A stretch of DNA of 64,000 nucleotides from Pampinifervens sp037481935 (GTDB lineage Bacteria > Aquificota > Aquificia > Aquificales > Aquificaceae). The stretch spans positions 206,492 through 270,491 of the forward strand of contig NZ_JBJXCT010000001.1 of NCBI RefSeq assembly GCF_046159715.1. Reading direction: 5' to 3'. A program made the position numbers and the translations under genes. Under the pieces are notes generated by a model that was given only the letters and a program-made list of their open reading frames with translations, was not told where the DNA came from and made no database searches. Below, piece by piece: positions 29,950 through 40,000 of this stretch. The number at the start of each line of letters is the position of its first letter. Within the stretch, counting starts at the first letter, position 1.

Positions 29950-30440
29950 AGGAATGGATAGGTGGTGCAATAAAGAAGGTGACTCTTGAGCTCATCTATA
30001 ACATAGTGGACGAAAGGACAGCCGCTATTCTGGACAAGCAGGAAAAAGACAAACAAGAACTGTTGGGATACATAAGGAGGATTGAGGAAAAACAGGAAAA
30101 GGATAAGCAGGAACTTTTGGGGCACATAAGAAGGATTGAGGAAAGGCAGGAAAGGGACAAGCAGGAATTTCTGGAGAAGCATGAAAAAGACAAGCAAGAA
30201 CTGCTGGCATACATAAGAAGGATTGAAGAAAGGCAGGAGAAAGATAAACAAGAATTGCTGGGGCATATAAAATCACTCAGGGATGAATTCACAGAACGTC
30301 TCAACAGAGTAGAAGACAGACAGGAAAAGTATCAGGAGGAAACGAGGGCAGAATTGAGGCACATAAACCAGAGGCTTGATACTCTGATGAACATGCTCCT
30401 TACTCTTTATATGGAAAGGAAAAAGGAGGAAAGAGGATGA
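29946..30440 (+). CDS. Coiled-coil repeat protein inserted between nusG and rplK
   Basis: This 164-residue, highly charged protein is predicted to be one long coiled coil. A short non-repeat head (1-30) precedes 18-residue repeats of the type KQEKDKQELLGYIRRIEE at 31-48, 49-66 and 78-95, an 11-residue unit at 67-77, and a final partial unit (96-108). A Leu-rich tail ends in basic residues. It overlaps nusG and rplK by 4 bases each (ATGA), so it must be co-translated with them. I recognise no family. It resembles lengthwise the small coiled-coil proteins sometimes annotated DUF-type or restriction-associated, but no function can be given. Confidence 0.85.
   Translation: MKEWIGGAIKKVTLELIYNIVDERTAAILDKQEKDKQELLGYIRRIEEKQEKDKQELLGHIRRIEERQERDKQEFLEKHEKDKQELLAYIRRIEERQEKDKQELLGHIKSLRDEFTERLNRVEDRQEKYQEETRAELRHINQRLDTLMNMLLTLYMERKKEERG
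30036..30269 (+). repeat. 54-bp coding tandem repeats with one 33-bp unit
   Basis: Units start at 30036, 30090, 30144 (33 bp, truncated), 30177 and 30231 (partial). The encoded units are 18, 18, 11, 18 and about 13 residues. The copies differ mainly at synonymous positions, so they are not a recent slippage product. Confidence 0.85.
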
Positions 30441-30871
30441 AAAAGGTATCTGCAAAGGTTGAACTGATGCTGCCCGCCCAGCAGGCAACGCCTGCACCCC
30501 CTGTGGGTCCTGCCCTGGGTCAGCATGGTGTGAACATAATGGAGTTTGTAAAGCAGTTCAACGCTGCAAGCAAGGACTTTGAGCCGGGAACTGTTGTGCC
30601 CGTGGTGATAACCATTTATCAGGATAGAAGCTTTAGCTTTATACTCAAAACTCCTCCGGTTTCTTACCTCCTCAAGAAAGCAGCAAAGCTCCAGAAAGGT
30701 TCTTCAGACCCCAAAAAGCAAAAGGTGGGTAGGGTAAACCTTCAGCAAGTGGAGGAAATAGCAAAGCTTAAACTTAAAGATATGAATACGAAGGACCTCA
30801 GGGCTGCCATGAGGCAGGTCGTTGGAACAGCAAGAAGCATGGGCATAGAAGTAGAAGGATGGAAGGAGTAA
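30437..30871 (+). CDS. rplK: Ribosomal protein L11
   Basis: This 144-residue protein of the GTPase-associated centre has the N-terminal domain (KVELMLPAQQATPAPPVGPALGQHGVNI, a stretch conserved across bacteria) and the C-terminal rRNA-binding domain (DLRAAMRQVVGTARSMGIEVE). It overlaps the coiled-coil gene by 4 bases, whereas in most bacteria rplK directly follows nusG. Confidence 0.97.
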   Translation: MKKVSAKVELMLPAQQATPAPPVGPALGQHGVNIMEFVKQFNAASKDFEPGTVVPVVITIYQDRSFSFILKTPPVSYLLKKAAKLQKGSSDPKKQKVGRVNLQQVEEIAKLKLKDMNTKDLRAAMRQVVGTARSMGIEVEGWKE

Positions 30872-30875
30872 AGCC

Positions 30876-31601
30876 ATGAAAAAGGGAAAAAGATACCAGA
30901 AATGTCTACAGCTTTATGAGAAGGACTCCTTCTACACGGTAGAAGGGGCTGTGGAAGTTCTCAAGAAACTGCACGCAGAGTGTGGTCCGAAGTTTGACCA
31001 GACGGTGGAGCTTGCCATGAGGCTCGGGGTTGACCCCAAGTATGCGGACCAGATGGTGAGAGGCTCTGTTGTTCTGCCCAACGGGCTAGGTAGAGAGCTG
31101 AAGGTGCTTGTGCTTGCAGAAGGTGAGTATCAGAAAGTGGCAAAGGATGCTGGTGCAGACTATGTGGGTGGTGAAGACCTCATAAACAAAATAGCCAAAG
31201 AAGAATGGGTGGACTACGATGTGGTTATAGCCACTCCTGAAATAATGCCAAAGGTGGCAAGGCTGGGTAAGATACTCGGTCCCAAGGGTCTTATGCCCAA
31301 CCCCAAAACTGGAACAGTCACCACCAACATAAGACAGGCAATAGAAGAGGCCAAGAAGGGAAGAGTCGAATTCAGAGTAGATAAAACAGGAAATCTTCAT
31401 ATGCCCGTGGGGAAGATATCCTTTGAAGAACAGAAGCTCATTCAGAACATTTACACCGCCATAGATGCGGTGGTGAAGGCAAAGCCCCCTGGTGCGAAGG
31501 GTCAGTATGTGAAGGGCATGGCTCTCGCTCTTACCATGAGCCCTTCTGTGAAGCTGGATGTGTCCACAACGCTGAAAAGGCTTCAGGAGCTCGTAGCATG
31601 A
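30876..31601 (+). CDS. rplA: Ribosomal protein L1
   Basis: This 241-residue protein forms the L1 stalk. GKRYQKCLQLYEKD at the start, VIATPEIMPKVARLGKILGP and the signature LMPNPKTGTVT are all conserved. It follows rplK by 4 bases. L1 often represses its own operon through an rRNA-like leader site; the usual position upstream of rplK is here occupied by the coiled-coil gene and I see no obvious mimic. Confidence 0.97.
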   Translation: MKKGKRYQKCLQLYEKDSFYTVEGAVEVLKKLHAECGPKFDQTVELAMRLGVDPKYADQMVRGSVVLPNGLGRELKVLVLAEGEYQKVAKDAGADYVGGEDLINKIAKEEWVDYDVVIATPEIMPKVARLGKILGPKGLMPNPKTGTVTTNIRQAIEEAKKGRVEFRVDKTGNLHMPVGKISFEEQKLIQNIYTAIDAVVKAKPPGAKGQYVKGMALALTMSPSVKLDVSTTLKRLQELVA

Positions 31602-31622
31602 TAAGAAATACAGGAGGCTAAC

Positions 31623-32156
31623 ATGAGAAAGAGTTGGGAACAGAAGGAACAAGTTATTAACTCCTATAGCGAGAGGATAGACAGGTCAAGCCTTGTAATC
31701 TTTTTTGACTTTACGGGAATTGATGCTCAAGCTATCACAAGGCTCAGGGCGGATGTAAAGGAGGCTGAAGGAGAAGTGCTTGTGGGTAAAAACACCCTTT
31801 TCTACAGAGCCTTCATGAACACTGTTATGGCGGACCACAGAGAGGTTCTTACGGGACCTACCGCCCTTGCCTTCGCCTATGGTGACCCGGTCAGAGTTGC
31901 CAAAATGCTCTATGATTTTGTGAAGGAGATAGACAAGGAAAAGCCCCTCTCTAAAATAAAGGGGGCTTACATGCAGGGGAAGTTTTTAAAACCTGCAGAT
32001 GTGCAAGCACTTGCAGAGCTTCCGCCCAAGGAGGTGCTGGTCTCAAAGCTCATGGGAGCCATTCAGGGACCCATATACGCCCTCCTCATGGCTCTCAAGT
32101 CTGCACCTCAGAAGCTTGTGCTTACCATTAAGGCTTTAGAAGAAAAGAAATCTTAA
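31623..32156 (+). CDS. rplJ: Ribosomal protein L10
   Basis: This 177-residue protein anchors the L7/L12 dimers. The N-terminal rRNA-binding domain includes VIFFDFTGIDAQAITRLRAD, and GEVLVGKNTLFYRAF is the family signature. The long C-terminal helix (residues 130-177) binds L7/L12 dimers; hyperthermophile versions often carry three. The ATG at 31623 has an AGGAGG site in the 21-base gap after rplA, which is short for an L10 autoregulatory leader. Confidence 0.96.
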   Translation: MRKSWEQKEQVINSYSERIDRSSLVIFFDFTGIDAQAITRLRADVKEAEGEVLVGKNTLFYRAFMNTVMADHREVLTGPTALAFAYGDPVRVAKMLYDFVKEIDKEKPLSKIKGAYMQGKFLKPADVQALAELPPKEVLVSKLMGAIQGPIYALLMALKSAPQKLVLTIKALEEKKS

Positions 32157-32171
32157 TAAGGAGGTATAGAC

Positions 32172-32561
32172 ATGGCAACACTTACCATTGACGAGATCGT
32201 TGAAGCCATAGGCAACATGACCCTGCTTGAGGTTTCAGAGCTCGTCAAAAAGCTTGAGGAGAAGTTTGGCGTGTCTGCAGCAATGGTGGCTGCAGCACCT
32301 GTGGCAGCAGCCGGAGCACCTGCAGCTGGAGCACCAGCGGCTGAGGAGAAAACAGAGTTTGACGTAATCCTGAAGTCCCCTGGAGCCAACAAGATAAACG
32401 TCATTAAGGTGGTCAGGGAGCTCACGGGGCTCGGCCTCAAAGAGGCAAAGGACCTTGTGGAAGGCGCTCCCAAACCTGTCAAAGAGGGAGTTCCGAAGGA
32501 GGAGGCGGAGAAGATTGCGGCAAAGCTGAAGGAGGCCGGTGCTGAAGTAGAGATAAAGTGA
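32172..32561 (+). CDS. rplL: Ribosomal protein L7/L12
   Basis: This 129-residue stalk protein has the N-terminal dimerisation domain (DEIVEAIGNMTLLEVSELVK), an Ala/Gly/Pro-rich hinge (about residues 38-60) and the C-terminal factor-binding domain (KINVIKVVRELTGLGLKEAK). The ATG has an AAGGAGGT site 15 bases after rplJ. A strong terminator follows it. Confidence 0.97.
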   Translation: MATLTIDEIVEAIGNMTLLEVSELVKKLEEKFGVSAAMVAAAPVAAAGAPAAGAPAAEEKTEFDVILKSPGANKINVIKVVRELTGLGLKEAKDLVEGAPKPVKEGVPKEEAEKIAAKLKEAGAEVEIK

Positions 32562-32593
32562 ACTCATCCTTATGAGAGGGTTTTATAAGGCTC

Positions 32594-32626
32594 ACCCCCT
32601 GTGTATGCAGGGGGTATTTTGTTTTT
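32594..32626 (+). terminator. Intrinsic terminator after rplL
   Basis: An 8-bp stem ACCCCCTG/CAGGGGGT (32594-32601 with 32608-32615) and 6-base loop are followed by ATTTTGTTTTT. Upstream, two mutually exclusive weaker hairpins are possible, CTCAT/ATGAG (32563-32576) and CCTTAT/ATAAGG (32568-32590), which could act as an attenuator. This is the only convincing intrinsic terminator in the window. Confidence 0.88.
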
Positions 32627-32629
32627 GTG

Positions 32630-32658
32630 TTGACAGCTTTAGAATACCGGTGTATAAT
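32630..32658 (+). promoter_or_regulatory. Consensus promoter of rpoBC
   Basis: TTGACA (32630-32635), a 17-base spacer and TATAAT (32653-32658) match the sigma-70 consensus at all twelve positions. It lies directly after the rplL terminator and gives a leader of about 25 bases with a GAGGG ribosome-binding site before rpoB. Confidence 0.92.
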
Positions 32659-32690
32659 TATAAGTTTATCCTATCTTAGAGGGTTGAAAG

Positions 32691-35600
32691 ATGAGAAAAA
32701 ATATGCCCTTACCAAGAAAGTTCTTTGGTAGAAGGGAAGAGCTTGTCAGTCCGCCAAACCTGCTTTTCCTTCCAAAGGAATCCTTTGAAACCTTCCTCCA
32801 GTTTTACACTCCTCCCACCAGCAGGGAGCAGAAAGGTCTTGAGTATGTGTTTTCTACCTCTTTCCCTTTTAAGGACCCTGATGAGAAGATAAATCTTGAG
32901 TATCTGGGCTACGAGGTGGGAGACTGGGAGTGCAACAGGTGTGGCTACAAGGCCTACACAGACCAGAGCTTTCTGGGAGGTTATGGGGTTAACTGTCCAA
33001 AGTGTGGGACTCTGCTGGTGCACAAGGAGAAGTATACGGAGGAAGAGTGTAAGGTAAAGGGCTTTACCTATTCCATACCTCTCAGGGTGATGGTAAGACT
33101 CAGGACAAAGACGAAGAAGGGTGAGAGGGTGGGTGAGCCCAGGAAGGTATACTTCGGCGAAGTGCCCATGATGACGCAGACGGGCTCATTTATTATAAAC
33201 GGCAGTGAGAGAATCGTGGTAAGCCAGCTCATACGCTCCCCTGGCGTTTTCTTTGAGGAAAAAGAAGAGCGTCAGAAGGAGACAACCATAATCCGGATGA
33301 TATACAGGGCAAGCATCATACCCGACAAGGGACCAAGGGTTGAGTTTGAGCTTTCCAGCACCACCGACATACTCTCTTCAAGGATAGACAGAAGGAAGGT
33401 TGGTGGAACCTTTGTTCTCAGGGCTCTTGGTCTTGAAACCGCCTATGACATCCTGAAGCCCTTCTATCCGGATGCAAGGGCTTTCTTTGTGCAGAATGGT
33501 GTAATATTTGACAGAGATACAGGTGAGGAGTTCAGGCTTGAAGACCTTGAAGGCTTCTACCTTTTTGCCATTCTGCGCTACAGGGCAAAGGTGGAAGATA
33601 GAGGCGTGGAAGAGGACATACTTGAGGAGAGGTTTATTGAGGAACTCTCTCAGCTTGAAAGACTTCTTAAGGATGAGAGAATAAAAATAGACCTTATTTC
33701 GGCAGTCCCTAGGGAAAGCGCTGTCAAAAGCCCATACGGAAAGATACTTATAGAGACCCTCGTGGCAGAAACTGCACCCAAAGACCAGGACAAGAGAAGC
33801 CCCCTCAAGATACCTGCAAGGTTTACCCTAAGAGACTACGCCCTTGTGGACATATACAAAAAGCTCAGGGCTGTGGAGCCCATGGTGATGGAGCTTGAAC
33901 ACCTCATAAGCAGGGCAAGGTCCCACTTTGACCTGTATTTTAGAGACCTCACCAGGTATGACCTTTCAAAGGTGGGAAGGGTAAAGCTCAATGCAAAGGT
34001 TTACAGAGTTCCCAAAGAGCTAAGGCCTGCAGACCTTGAAAGGCTCTCAGAACTTCCTCATCTTGCTCTTGCAGAAGACGTGGGCGATTTCAGGGCCGGC
34101 ACACCGCTCACTGAGGAAATACTCTCCGAGATTTTCAAACAAAAGGACAGTGTAAAGGTAAAGGATTACACAGAAGGACAGGCAAGGTTTCTGAATGCCC
34201 TTGACCTTGTGAACACCATAAAGTATCTAATAAACCTCAGATACGGAAGGGAGAAAAAGGATGACATAGCCTACCTTGGAAACAGAAGGATAAGGGCTGT
34301 GGGCGAGCTGCTGGAAAATCAGGCAAGAATAGGCATAGCCCGCATGGAAAAGTTCTTCAGGGACAGGTGCACCGTTGCAAACCCAGAAGACCCAAATCTC
34401 AAGCCTCAGGACCTTCTCAACCCCAGGTATCTCACAAGCTCTCTCTATGAGTTTCTCAAGGGTGGTATGCTCTCTCAGTATCTTGACAACACAAACCCCC
34501 TCTCAGCACTTACGCACAAGAGGAGGCTCTCCGCCCTCGGACCGGGTGGACTTACAAGGGAGAGTGCAAAGTTTGAGATAAGAGACGTTCATCCATCCCA
34601 CTACGGAAGGATTTGCCCCATTGAAACTCCAGAGGGTCAGAACATAGGACTGGTGACTTCCCTTACCGTTTATGCCCAGACAAACGAATACGGCTTTATC
34701 GTGACTCCCTACAGGAAGGTGGAAAAGGGAATAGTAACCGATAAGGTGGAACACCTGGCCGCCTACGAGGAGGAAAACTTTGTCATAGCCCAGCACACAC
34801 CCACAGACAGCGAAGGTAGAATCCTCAGCGATAGAGTTTATGTGCGCTACAGAAATGACATACAGATAGTAAAGCCTGAGCAGGTTCACTACATGGATGT
34901 CTCACCAAGGCAGGTCATATCCGTGTCCGCCTCTCTGATACCCTTCCTTGAGCACGACGATGCCAACAGAGCCCTCATGGGCTCCAACATGCAGAGACAG
35001 GCCGTCCCTCTCATGTTTACCTCTTCTCCTCTTATAGGCACCGGTATGGAAAAGAAGGTGGCCTTTGACAGCGGTGCAGTGGTTGTGGCCAGGAGGGGCG
35101 GCCATGTGGAGGAAGTGGACTCTAGAAGGATAATCATAAGGGTAAACCCTGAGGAGATAAACTTTGCCGACCCTACTGACATAGGTATAGACCTTTATGA
35201 GCTCAAGAAGTTTGAAAGGACAAACCAGAACACTTGCGTCAATCAGAGACCTCTTGTGGTAAAGGGACAGAAGGTCCAGAAGGGAGACCTCCTTGCGGAT
35301 GGTCAGTCCACTTTCAGGGGAGAGCTTGCTCTGGGCAAAGATGTGCTTGTTGCCTTTATGCCATGGAGGGGATACAACTTTGAAGACGCCATAGTCATAT
35401 CAGAAAGGCTTGTGAAAGAAGATGTTTACACCTCCATACACATAGAGGAGCTGGAAGTGGAAGCAAGGGAGACAAAGATTGGAAACGAGGAGATAACCCG
35501 TCAAATACCGGGGATTCCTGAGAGGTTGCTATCTCACCTGGACGAATTCGGAATAGTAAAGCTGGGGACCTACGTAAAGCCCGGTGATATACTGGTTGGA

Positions 35601-37097
35601 AAGGTAACTCCAAAAGGAGAAGCTCAGCTAACGCCAGAGGAGAAGCTCCTTCAGGCCATATTTGGTGAGAAATCAAGGGATGTGAAAGACTCCTCGCTGA
35701 GATGTCCTCCGGGTGTGGAAGGTGTGGTGGTTGATGTGAAGGTCTTTGTAAGAAAGACCGGAGAGAGAAGAAACTACCTTGCAGAGCACGTGGAGAGAGC
35801 TGAAAGGGAAGAGCTTGAAAGGGAGCTTGAGAAGAAAAAGAGGCTCATAGTTGAGGGGAGAAACCGAATAGTAAAGGACCTCGTGCTGGGCAAAAAGCTT
35901 GATAAGGAGATAACTGTCAAGAAGAAGGTATACAGACCGGGCACTGTGGTGGACGAACAGGTGTTTGAAGCGCTGCTCAACTACATCATAACCAAGCCGG
36001 AAAACCTCTTTGAAGATGAGGAACTGTGCAGAAGGATAAACGACCTGAGGGAAAGAACCCGCTTCCAGGTGGATATGGTTTCAAAACTATACGAGGACAA
36101 GATGGAGTCCATAGGCAAAAGAAGTGAGCTACCACCAGGCGTAAATACCCTCGTAAAGGTATACATAGCCCAGAAGAGGAAGATAAAAGTTGGCGATAAG
36201 ATGGCAGGAAGGCATGGGAACAAGGGCGTCATATCTGTGGTTCTTCCTGTGGAGGACATGCCCTTTCTTGAGGATGGAACCCCGGTTGACGTGGTGCTAA
36301 ATCCCCTTGGTGTTCCCTCCCGTATGAACGTGGGACAGATACTGGAAACTCATCTTGGCTGGGCCTCCAGAGAGCTGGGCAAAAGGCTCAGAGAGCTTGT
36401 TGAAGAGGGTGCAGAGAAACAGGAGCTCATAGACTTTCTCAAGGAGATTTACGCAGTGGGTGATGTGAAGGGTGAAAACCAGAAGTATGTGGAAGAATTT
36501 CTGCAAGGTCTGGAGGAAGAGAGCTTTGAGGAGGTTATTAACCTCTATGCAGAAAGGGGCGTGCCCATGGCAACCTCCGCCTTTGAGGGTGCAAGCGAGG
36601 AGCACATAAGGGAGCTCCTCAGGATGGCAGGTCTTCCTGAAGATGGCAAGACAGTGCTCTACGATGGAAGGACTGGAGAGCCTTTTGACATGAGGGTCAC
36701 CGTTGGATACATGCACATGCTCAAGCTCATTCATATGGTGGACGACAAGATACATGCAAGAAGCACGGGACCCTACTCGCTGGTGACCCAGCAGCCTCTC
36801 GGTGGTAGAGCCCAGTTTGGTGGTCAGAGACTTGGAGAGATGGAGGTGTGGGCTCTTGAGGCACACGGTGCAGCACATACCCTCCAGGAGATGCTTACCG
36901 TCAAATCCGACGATATAGAGGGAAGGACAAAGGTCTACGAGTCCATAGTAAAGGGCAGATACATATACCAGCCAGGAGTGCCGGAGTCCTTCAGAGTGCT
37001 TGTGCGTGAGCTGAAAGCCCTCGGGCTGGATGTGAGGTGTGAGAACGGGGCAGTAATGCCCTGTGACCAGATAGAAGTTGAGGAGGAACAACCATGA
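32691..37097 (+). CDS. rpoB: RNA polymerase beta subunit
   Basis: This 1468-residue subunit starts with the conserved PPNLLFLPKESFETFL region, but carries a lineage-type insertion with a four-cysteine zinc ribbon (C81-NR-C84, C102-PK-C105) near the N-terminus. The core contains the rifampicin pocket segment (FLKGGMLSQYLDNTNPLSAL, then HKRRLSALGPGG), IETPEGQNIGL and the C-terminal GGRAQFGGQRLGEMEVWALE. Length fits the Aquifex enzyme rather than E. coli (1342). Own consensus promoter; overlaps rpoC by 4 bases. Confidence 0.98.
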   Translation: MRKNMPLPRKFFGRREELVSPPNLLFLPKESFETFLQFYTPPTSREQKGLEYVFSTSFPFKDPDEKINLEYLGYEVGDWECNRCGYKAYTDQSFLGGYGVNCPKCGTLLVHKEKYTEEECKVKGFTYSIPLRVMVRLRTKTKKGERVGEPRKVYFGEVPMMTQTGSFIINGSERIVVSQLIRSPGVFFEEKEERQKETTIIRMIYRASIIPDKGPRVEFELSSTTDILSSRIDRRKVGGTFVLRALGLETAYDILKPFYPDARAFFVQNGVIFDRDTGEEFRLEDLEGFYLFAILRYRAKVEDRGVEEDILEERFIEELSQLERLLKDERIKIDLISAVPRESAVKSPYGKILIETLVAETAPKDQDKRSPLKIPARFTLRDYALVDIYKKLRAVEPMVMELEHLISRARSHFDLYFRDLTRYDLSKVGRVKLNAKVYRVPKELRPADLERLSELPHLALAEDVGDFRAGTPLTEEILSEIFKQKDSVKVKDYTEGQARFLNALDLVNTIKYLINLRYGREKKDDIAYLGNRRIRAVGELLENQARIGIARMEKFFRDRCTVANPEDPNLKPQDLLNPRYLTSSLYEFLKGGMLSQYLDNTNPLSALTHKRRLSALGPGGLTRESAKFEIRDVHPSHYGRICPIETPEGQNIGLVTSLTVYAQTNEYGFIVTPYRKVEKGIVTDKVEHLAAYEEENFVIAQHTPTDSEGRILSDRVYVRYRNDIQIVKPEQVHYMDVSPRQVISVSASLIPFLEHDDANRALMGSNMQRQAVPLMFTSSPLIGTGMEKKVAFDSGAVVVARRGGHVEEVDSRRIIIRVNPEEINFADPTDIGIDLYELKKFERTNQNTCVNQRPLVVKGQKVQKGDLLADGQSTFRGELALGKDVLVAFMPWRGYNFEDAIVISERLVKEDVYTSIHIEELEVEARETKIGNEEITRQIPGIPERLLSHLDEFGIVKLGTYVKPGDILVGKVTPKGEAQLTPEEKLLQAIFGEKSRDVKDSSLRCPPGVEGVVVDVKVFVRKTGERRNYLAEHVERAEREELERELEKKKRLIVEGRNRIVKDLVLGKKLDKEITVKKKVYRPGTVVDEQVFEALLNYIITKPENLFEDEELCRRINDLRERTRFQVDMVSKLYEDKMESIGKRSELPPGVNTLVKVYIAQKRKIKVGDKMAGRHGNKGVISVVLPVEDMPFLEDGTPVDVVLNPLGVPSRMNVGQILETHLGWASRELGKRLRELVEEGAEKQELIDFLKEIYAVGDVKGENQKYVEEFLQGLEEESFEEVINLYAERGVPMATSAFEGASEEHIRELLRMAGLPEDGKTVLYDGRTGEPFDMRVTVGYMHMLKLIHMVDDKIHARSTGPYSLVTQQPLGGRAQFGGQRLGEMEVWALEAHGAAHTLQEMLTVKSDDIEGRTKVYESIVKGRYIYQPGVPESFRVLVRELKALGLDVRCENGAVMPCDQIEVEEEQP

Positions 37098-40000
37098 GGA
37101 AAGGACTTCTCCCCTTTGAAAGAATAAAGCTCATGCTCGCCTCTCCTGAGGAGATAAGGAGCTGGAGCTATGGGGAGGTGAAAAAGCCAGAAACCATAAA
37201 CTACAGAACCCACAAGCCTGAAAAGGATGGACTATTCTGTGCCAAGATATTCGGTCCAATAAAGGATTACGAGTGCCTGTGTGGAAAATACAGGGGCAAG
37301 CGTTTTGAGGGCACTATATGCGACAGATGCGGTGTTGAGGTTACAAAATCCTACGTAAGGAGGAAGAGATTCGGACACATAGACCTTGCTGCACCTGTAG
37401 CCCACATATGGTTTCTCAAAAGCACACCCTCAAAAATAGCCACCCTAATGGGTCTTTCTGTAAGGGATGTGGAAAGGGTTATCTACTTTGAGTCCTATCT
37501 GGTTATAGAGTATCCCATGAACGAGGAAGAAGAAAGGGCCTTTGCCCAGCAGGAAGATACCCTTCCCCTAAAGGATGATATGGGCAACACGAGGTTTGTC
37601 CGGCTCCATGTGGTGGATGAGGATACTTACAACGCCGAGTTTGCAACAAGCCTGGAGCACAAGTATGAAGGGGGTATGGGTGCTGAAATAATAAAGAAAA
37701 TTCTTTCTTCCCTTGACCTTGAAACCTATGCAAAGAAGCTCAGGGAGGAGATAAGGCCCTACAGTCTGGGTTATGAGGACCTTTCAGAGGAGCTCTTTAA
37801 CAGGTACAGAAAGCTTTACGAGCGTATGGTCAGGGTGCTGGCGGAAGACCTGAGCCTGTATGGTGCAGACATCAAGGCTCCCGAGGGTATGGCGCTCAAT
37901 GAGGTTCTGCATAATATCATATGCGAAAAGCTTTACCTTGACCCTGAAAGCGGTAGCCTTTCTCAGGAGCCTGCAGAGGGCTTCATGACGGGAAGAGAGG
38001 CTATTCAGTCCTATTATGAAAAACTCCGTCAAAAGAAAAAGGACCTCCCTGTATTTGAGAAGATAAAGGGTGACATAAGGAGCGCGGTCCTGAAAGAGGT
38101 TTCAGAATCAAAGGTAAAAAAGATACTGAGGGTCCTCAAGCTTGTGGAGGACTTTATAAAGAGCGGTAGCAGGCCAGAGTGGATGATACTTGAGGTGCTC
38201 CCTGTTCTTCCACCAGAGCTCAGACCACTGGTTGCCCTTGATGGCGGGCGTTTTGCCACATCGGACCTCAATGACCTCTACAGAAGAATCATAAACCGCA
38301 ACAACAGGTTAAGGAGGCTCATAGAGCTTGATGCACCCGAGATAATCATAAGGAACGAAAAGAGGATGCTTCAGGAGGTGGTCTCCGCCCTCATTGACAA
38401 CGGAAAGCGTGGAAGGGTCGTTACCCAGAACGGAAGGGCTCTCAAGTCCCTATCAGATTACCTGAGGGGTAAGCAGGGGCGCTTCAGGCAGAACCTGCTT
38501 GGTAAAAGGGTTGACTACTCGGGAAGAAGCGTCATAGTGGTAGGTCCAGAGCTCAAGATGCACCAGTGCGGTCTCCCCAGAATAATGGCCCTTGAGCTCT
38601 TCAAGCCCTTTGTTTACAGAAGGCTTGAGGAAAAGGGCTACGCAACTTCCATAAAGAACGCCAAGAAGCTTGTGGACCAGAAGACGCCAGAGGTCTGGGA
38701 GTGCCTGGAGGAAGTGGTAAAACAGCATCCAGTTCTCCTTAACCGTGCACCAACCCTTCACAGAATGTCCATACAGGCCTTTGAGCCAGTCCTTGTGGAT
38801 GGAAAAGCCATACAACTTCATCCTCTAGTGTGTCCTCCCTTTAATGCGGACTTTGATGGGGACCAGATGGCGGTGCATGTTCCTCTGGGGATTACAGCAC
38901 AGCTTGAAGCCTACATTCTTATGCTCTCCACCCAGAACATACTCTCCCCAGCACATGGCAAGCCCATAACCATGCCCTCTCAGGATATGATACTGGGCGT
39001 TTACTACATGACTCAGGAGATATCTGGAGTGAAGGGTGAGGGCAAGCTTTTCTTCAGCAGAGAGGAGGTGCTTCTTGCTCTTGAAAACAAGAGAGTGGAC
39101 ATGCACGCCCGCATAAAACTCAGGCTTGAGGATGGAAAGCTTGTCGAGACAACCCCTGGTAGGGTTCTCTTCAACAGCATACTACCAGAAGGACATCCCT
39201 TTGTAAACGAGCCCATGGACAAGAAAAAGGTCTCCAAGCTCATAGCAAGCATATACAACAGATACGGTACTGAAAGAACCGCCAGGTTCCTCGATGATCT
39301 GAAAGAGCTCGGCTATAACATTGCCACGAGGGCTGCGGTATCCATAGGTGTTGAAGACCTTCAGATTCCGGGTGTAAAGAAGGAGGTTCTCTCTCAGGCT
39401 TTTGAACAGACAGACGAAATCGCAGAGCTTCACAGGAACGGCATAATAACTGCAAAGGAGCGCTATAACAGGATAATTGACCTCTGGTCTGAGATAACGG
39501 ACAGGGTCTCAAAGGCTATGTTTGAGGAGATAGAAAAAAGCACGAGAAGAGAGGGGGAAAAGGTATACACGGGCATATTCAACCCCATATACATGATGGC
39601 AAACTCTGGAGCCCGTGGAAACAGGGACCAGATAAGACAGCTTGCTGCCATGAGGGGCCTCATGGCAAAGCATACGGGAGAGTTCATAGAGACACCAATT
39701 GTATCCAACTTCAGAGAGGGCCTTTCCGTGCTTGAATACTTCATCTCCACCTACGGAGCCAGAAAGGGCCTTGCAGATACTGCACTCAAGACCGCCTTTG
39801 CAGGATACCTTACAAGAAGGCTTGTGGATGTGGCACAGGACATAACCATAGTGGAGAAAGACTGTGGAACATACAGGGGCATAGTTATGGAGCCCATAGT
39901 GGAGGGGGGTGAAGAAAAGGTATCCCTCAAGGACAGGATAATAGGTAGGACCCTTGCAGAGGATGTGTTTGACCCTTACACGGGTGAGGCGATAGCCCAG

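Noticed and set aside
30036..30269. Tandem repeats considered as a CRISPR array
   Set aside because: Repeats are contiguous without spacers, keep an open reading frame and vary at synonymous sites; no cas genes are present.
29946..30875. L1 or L10 autoregulatory leader upstream of rplK or rplJ
   Set aside because: The gaps are 0-21 bases and no rRNA-like structure could be drawn by eye.
36297..37091. Minus-strand frame of 264 codons inside rpoB
   Set aside because: Antisense shadow of the conserved C-terminal part of RpoB; no start signals and no recognisable motifs.
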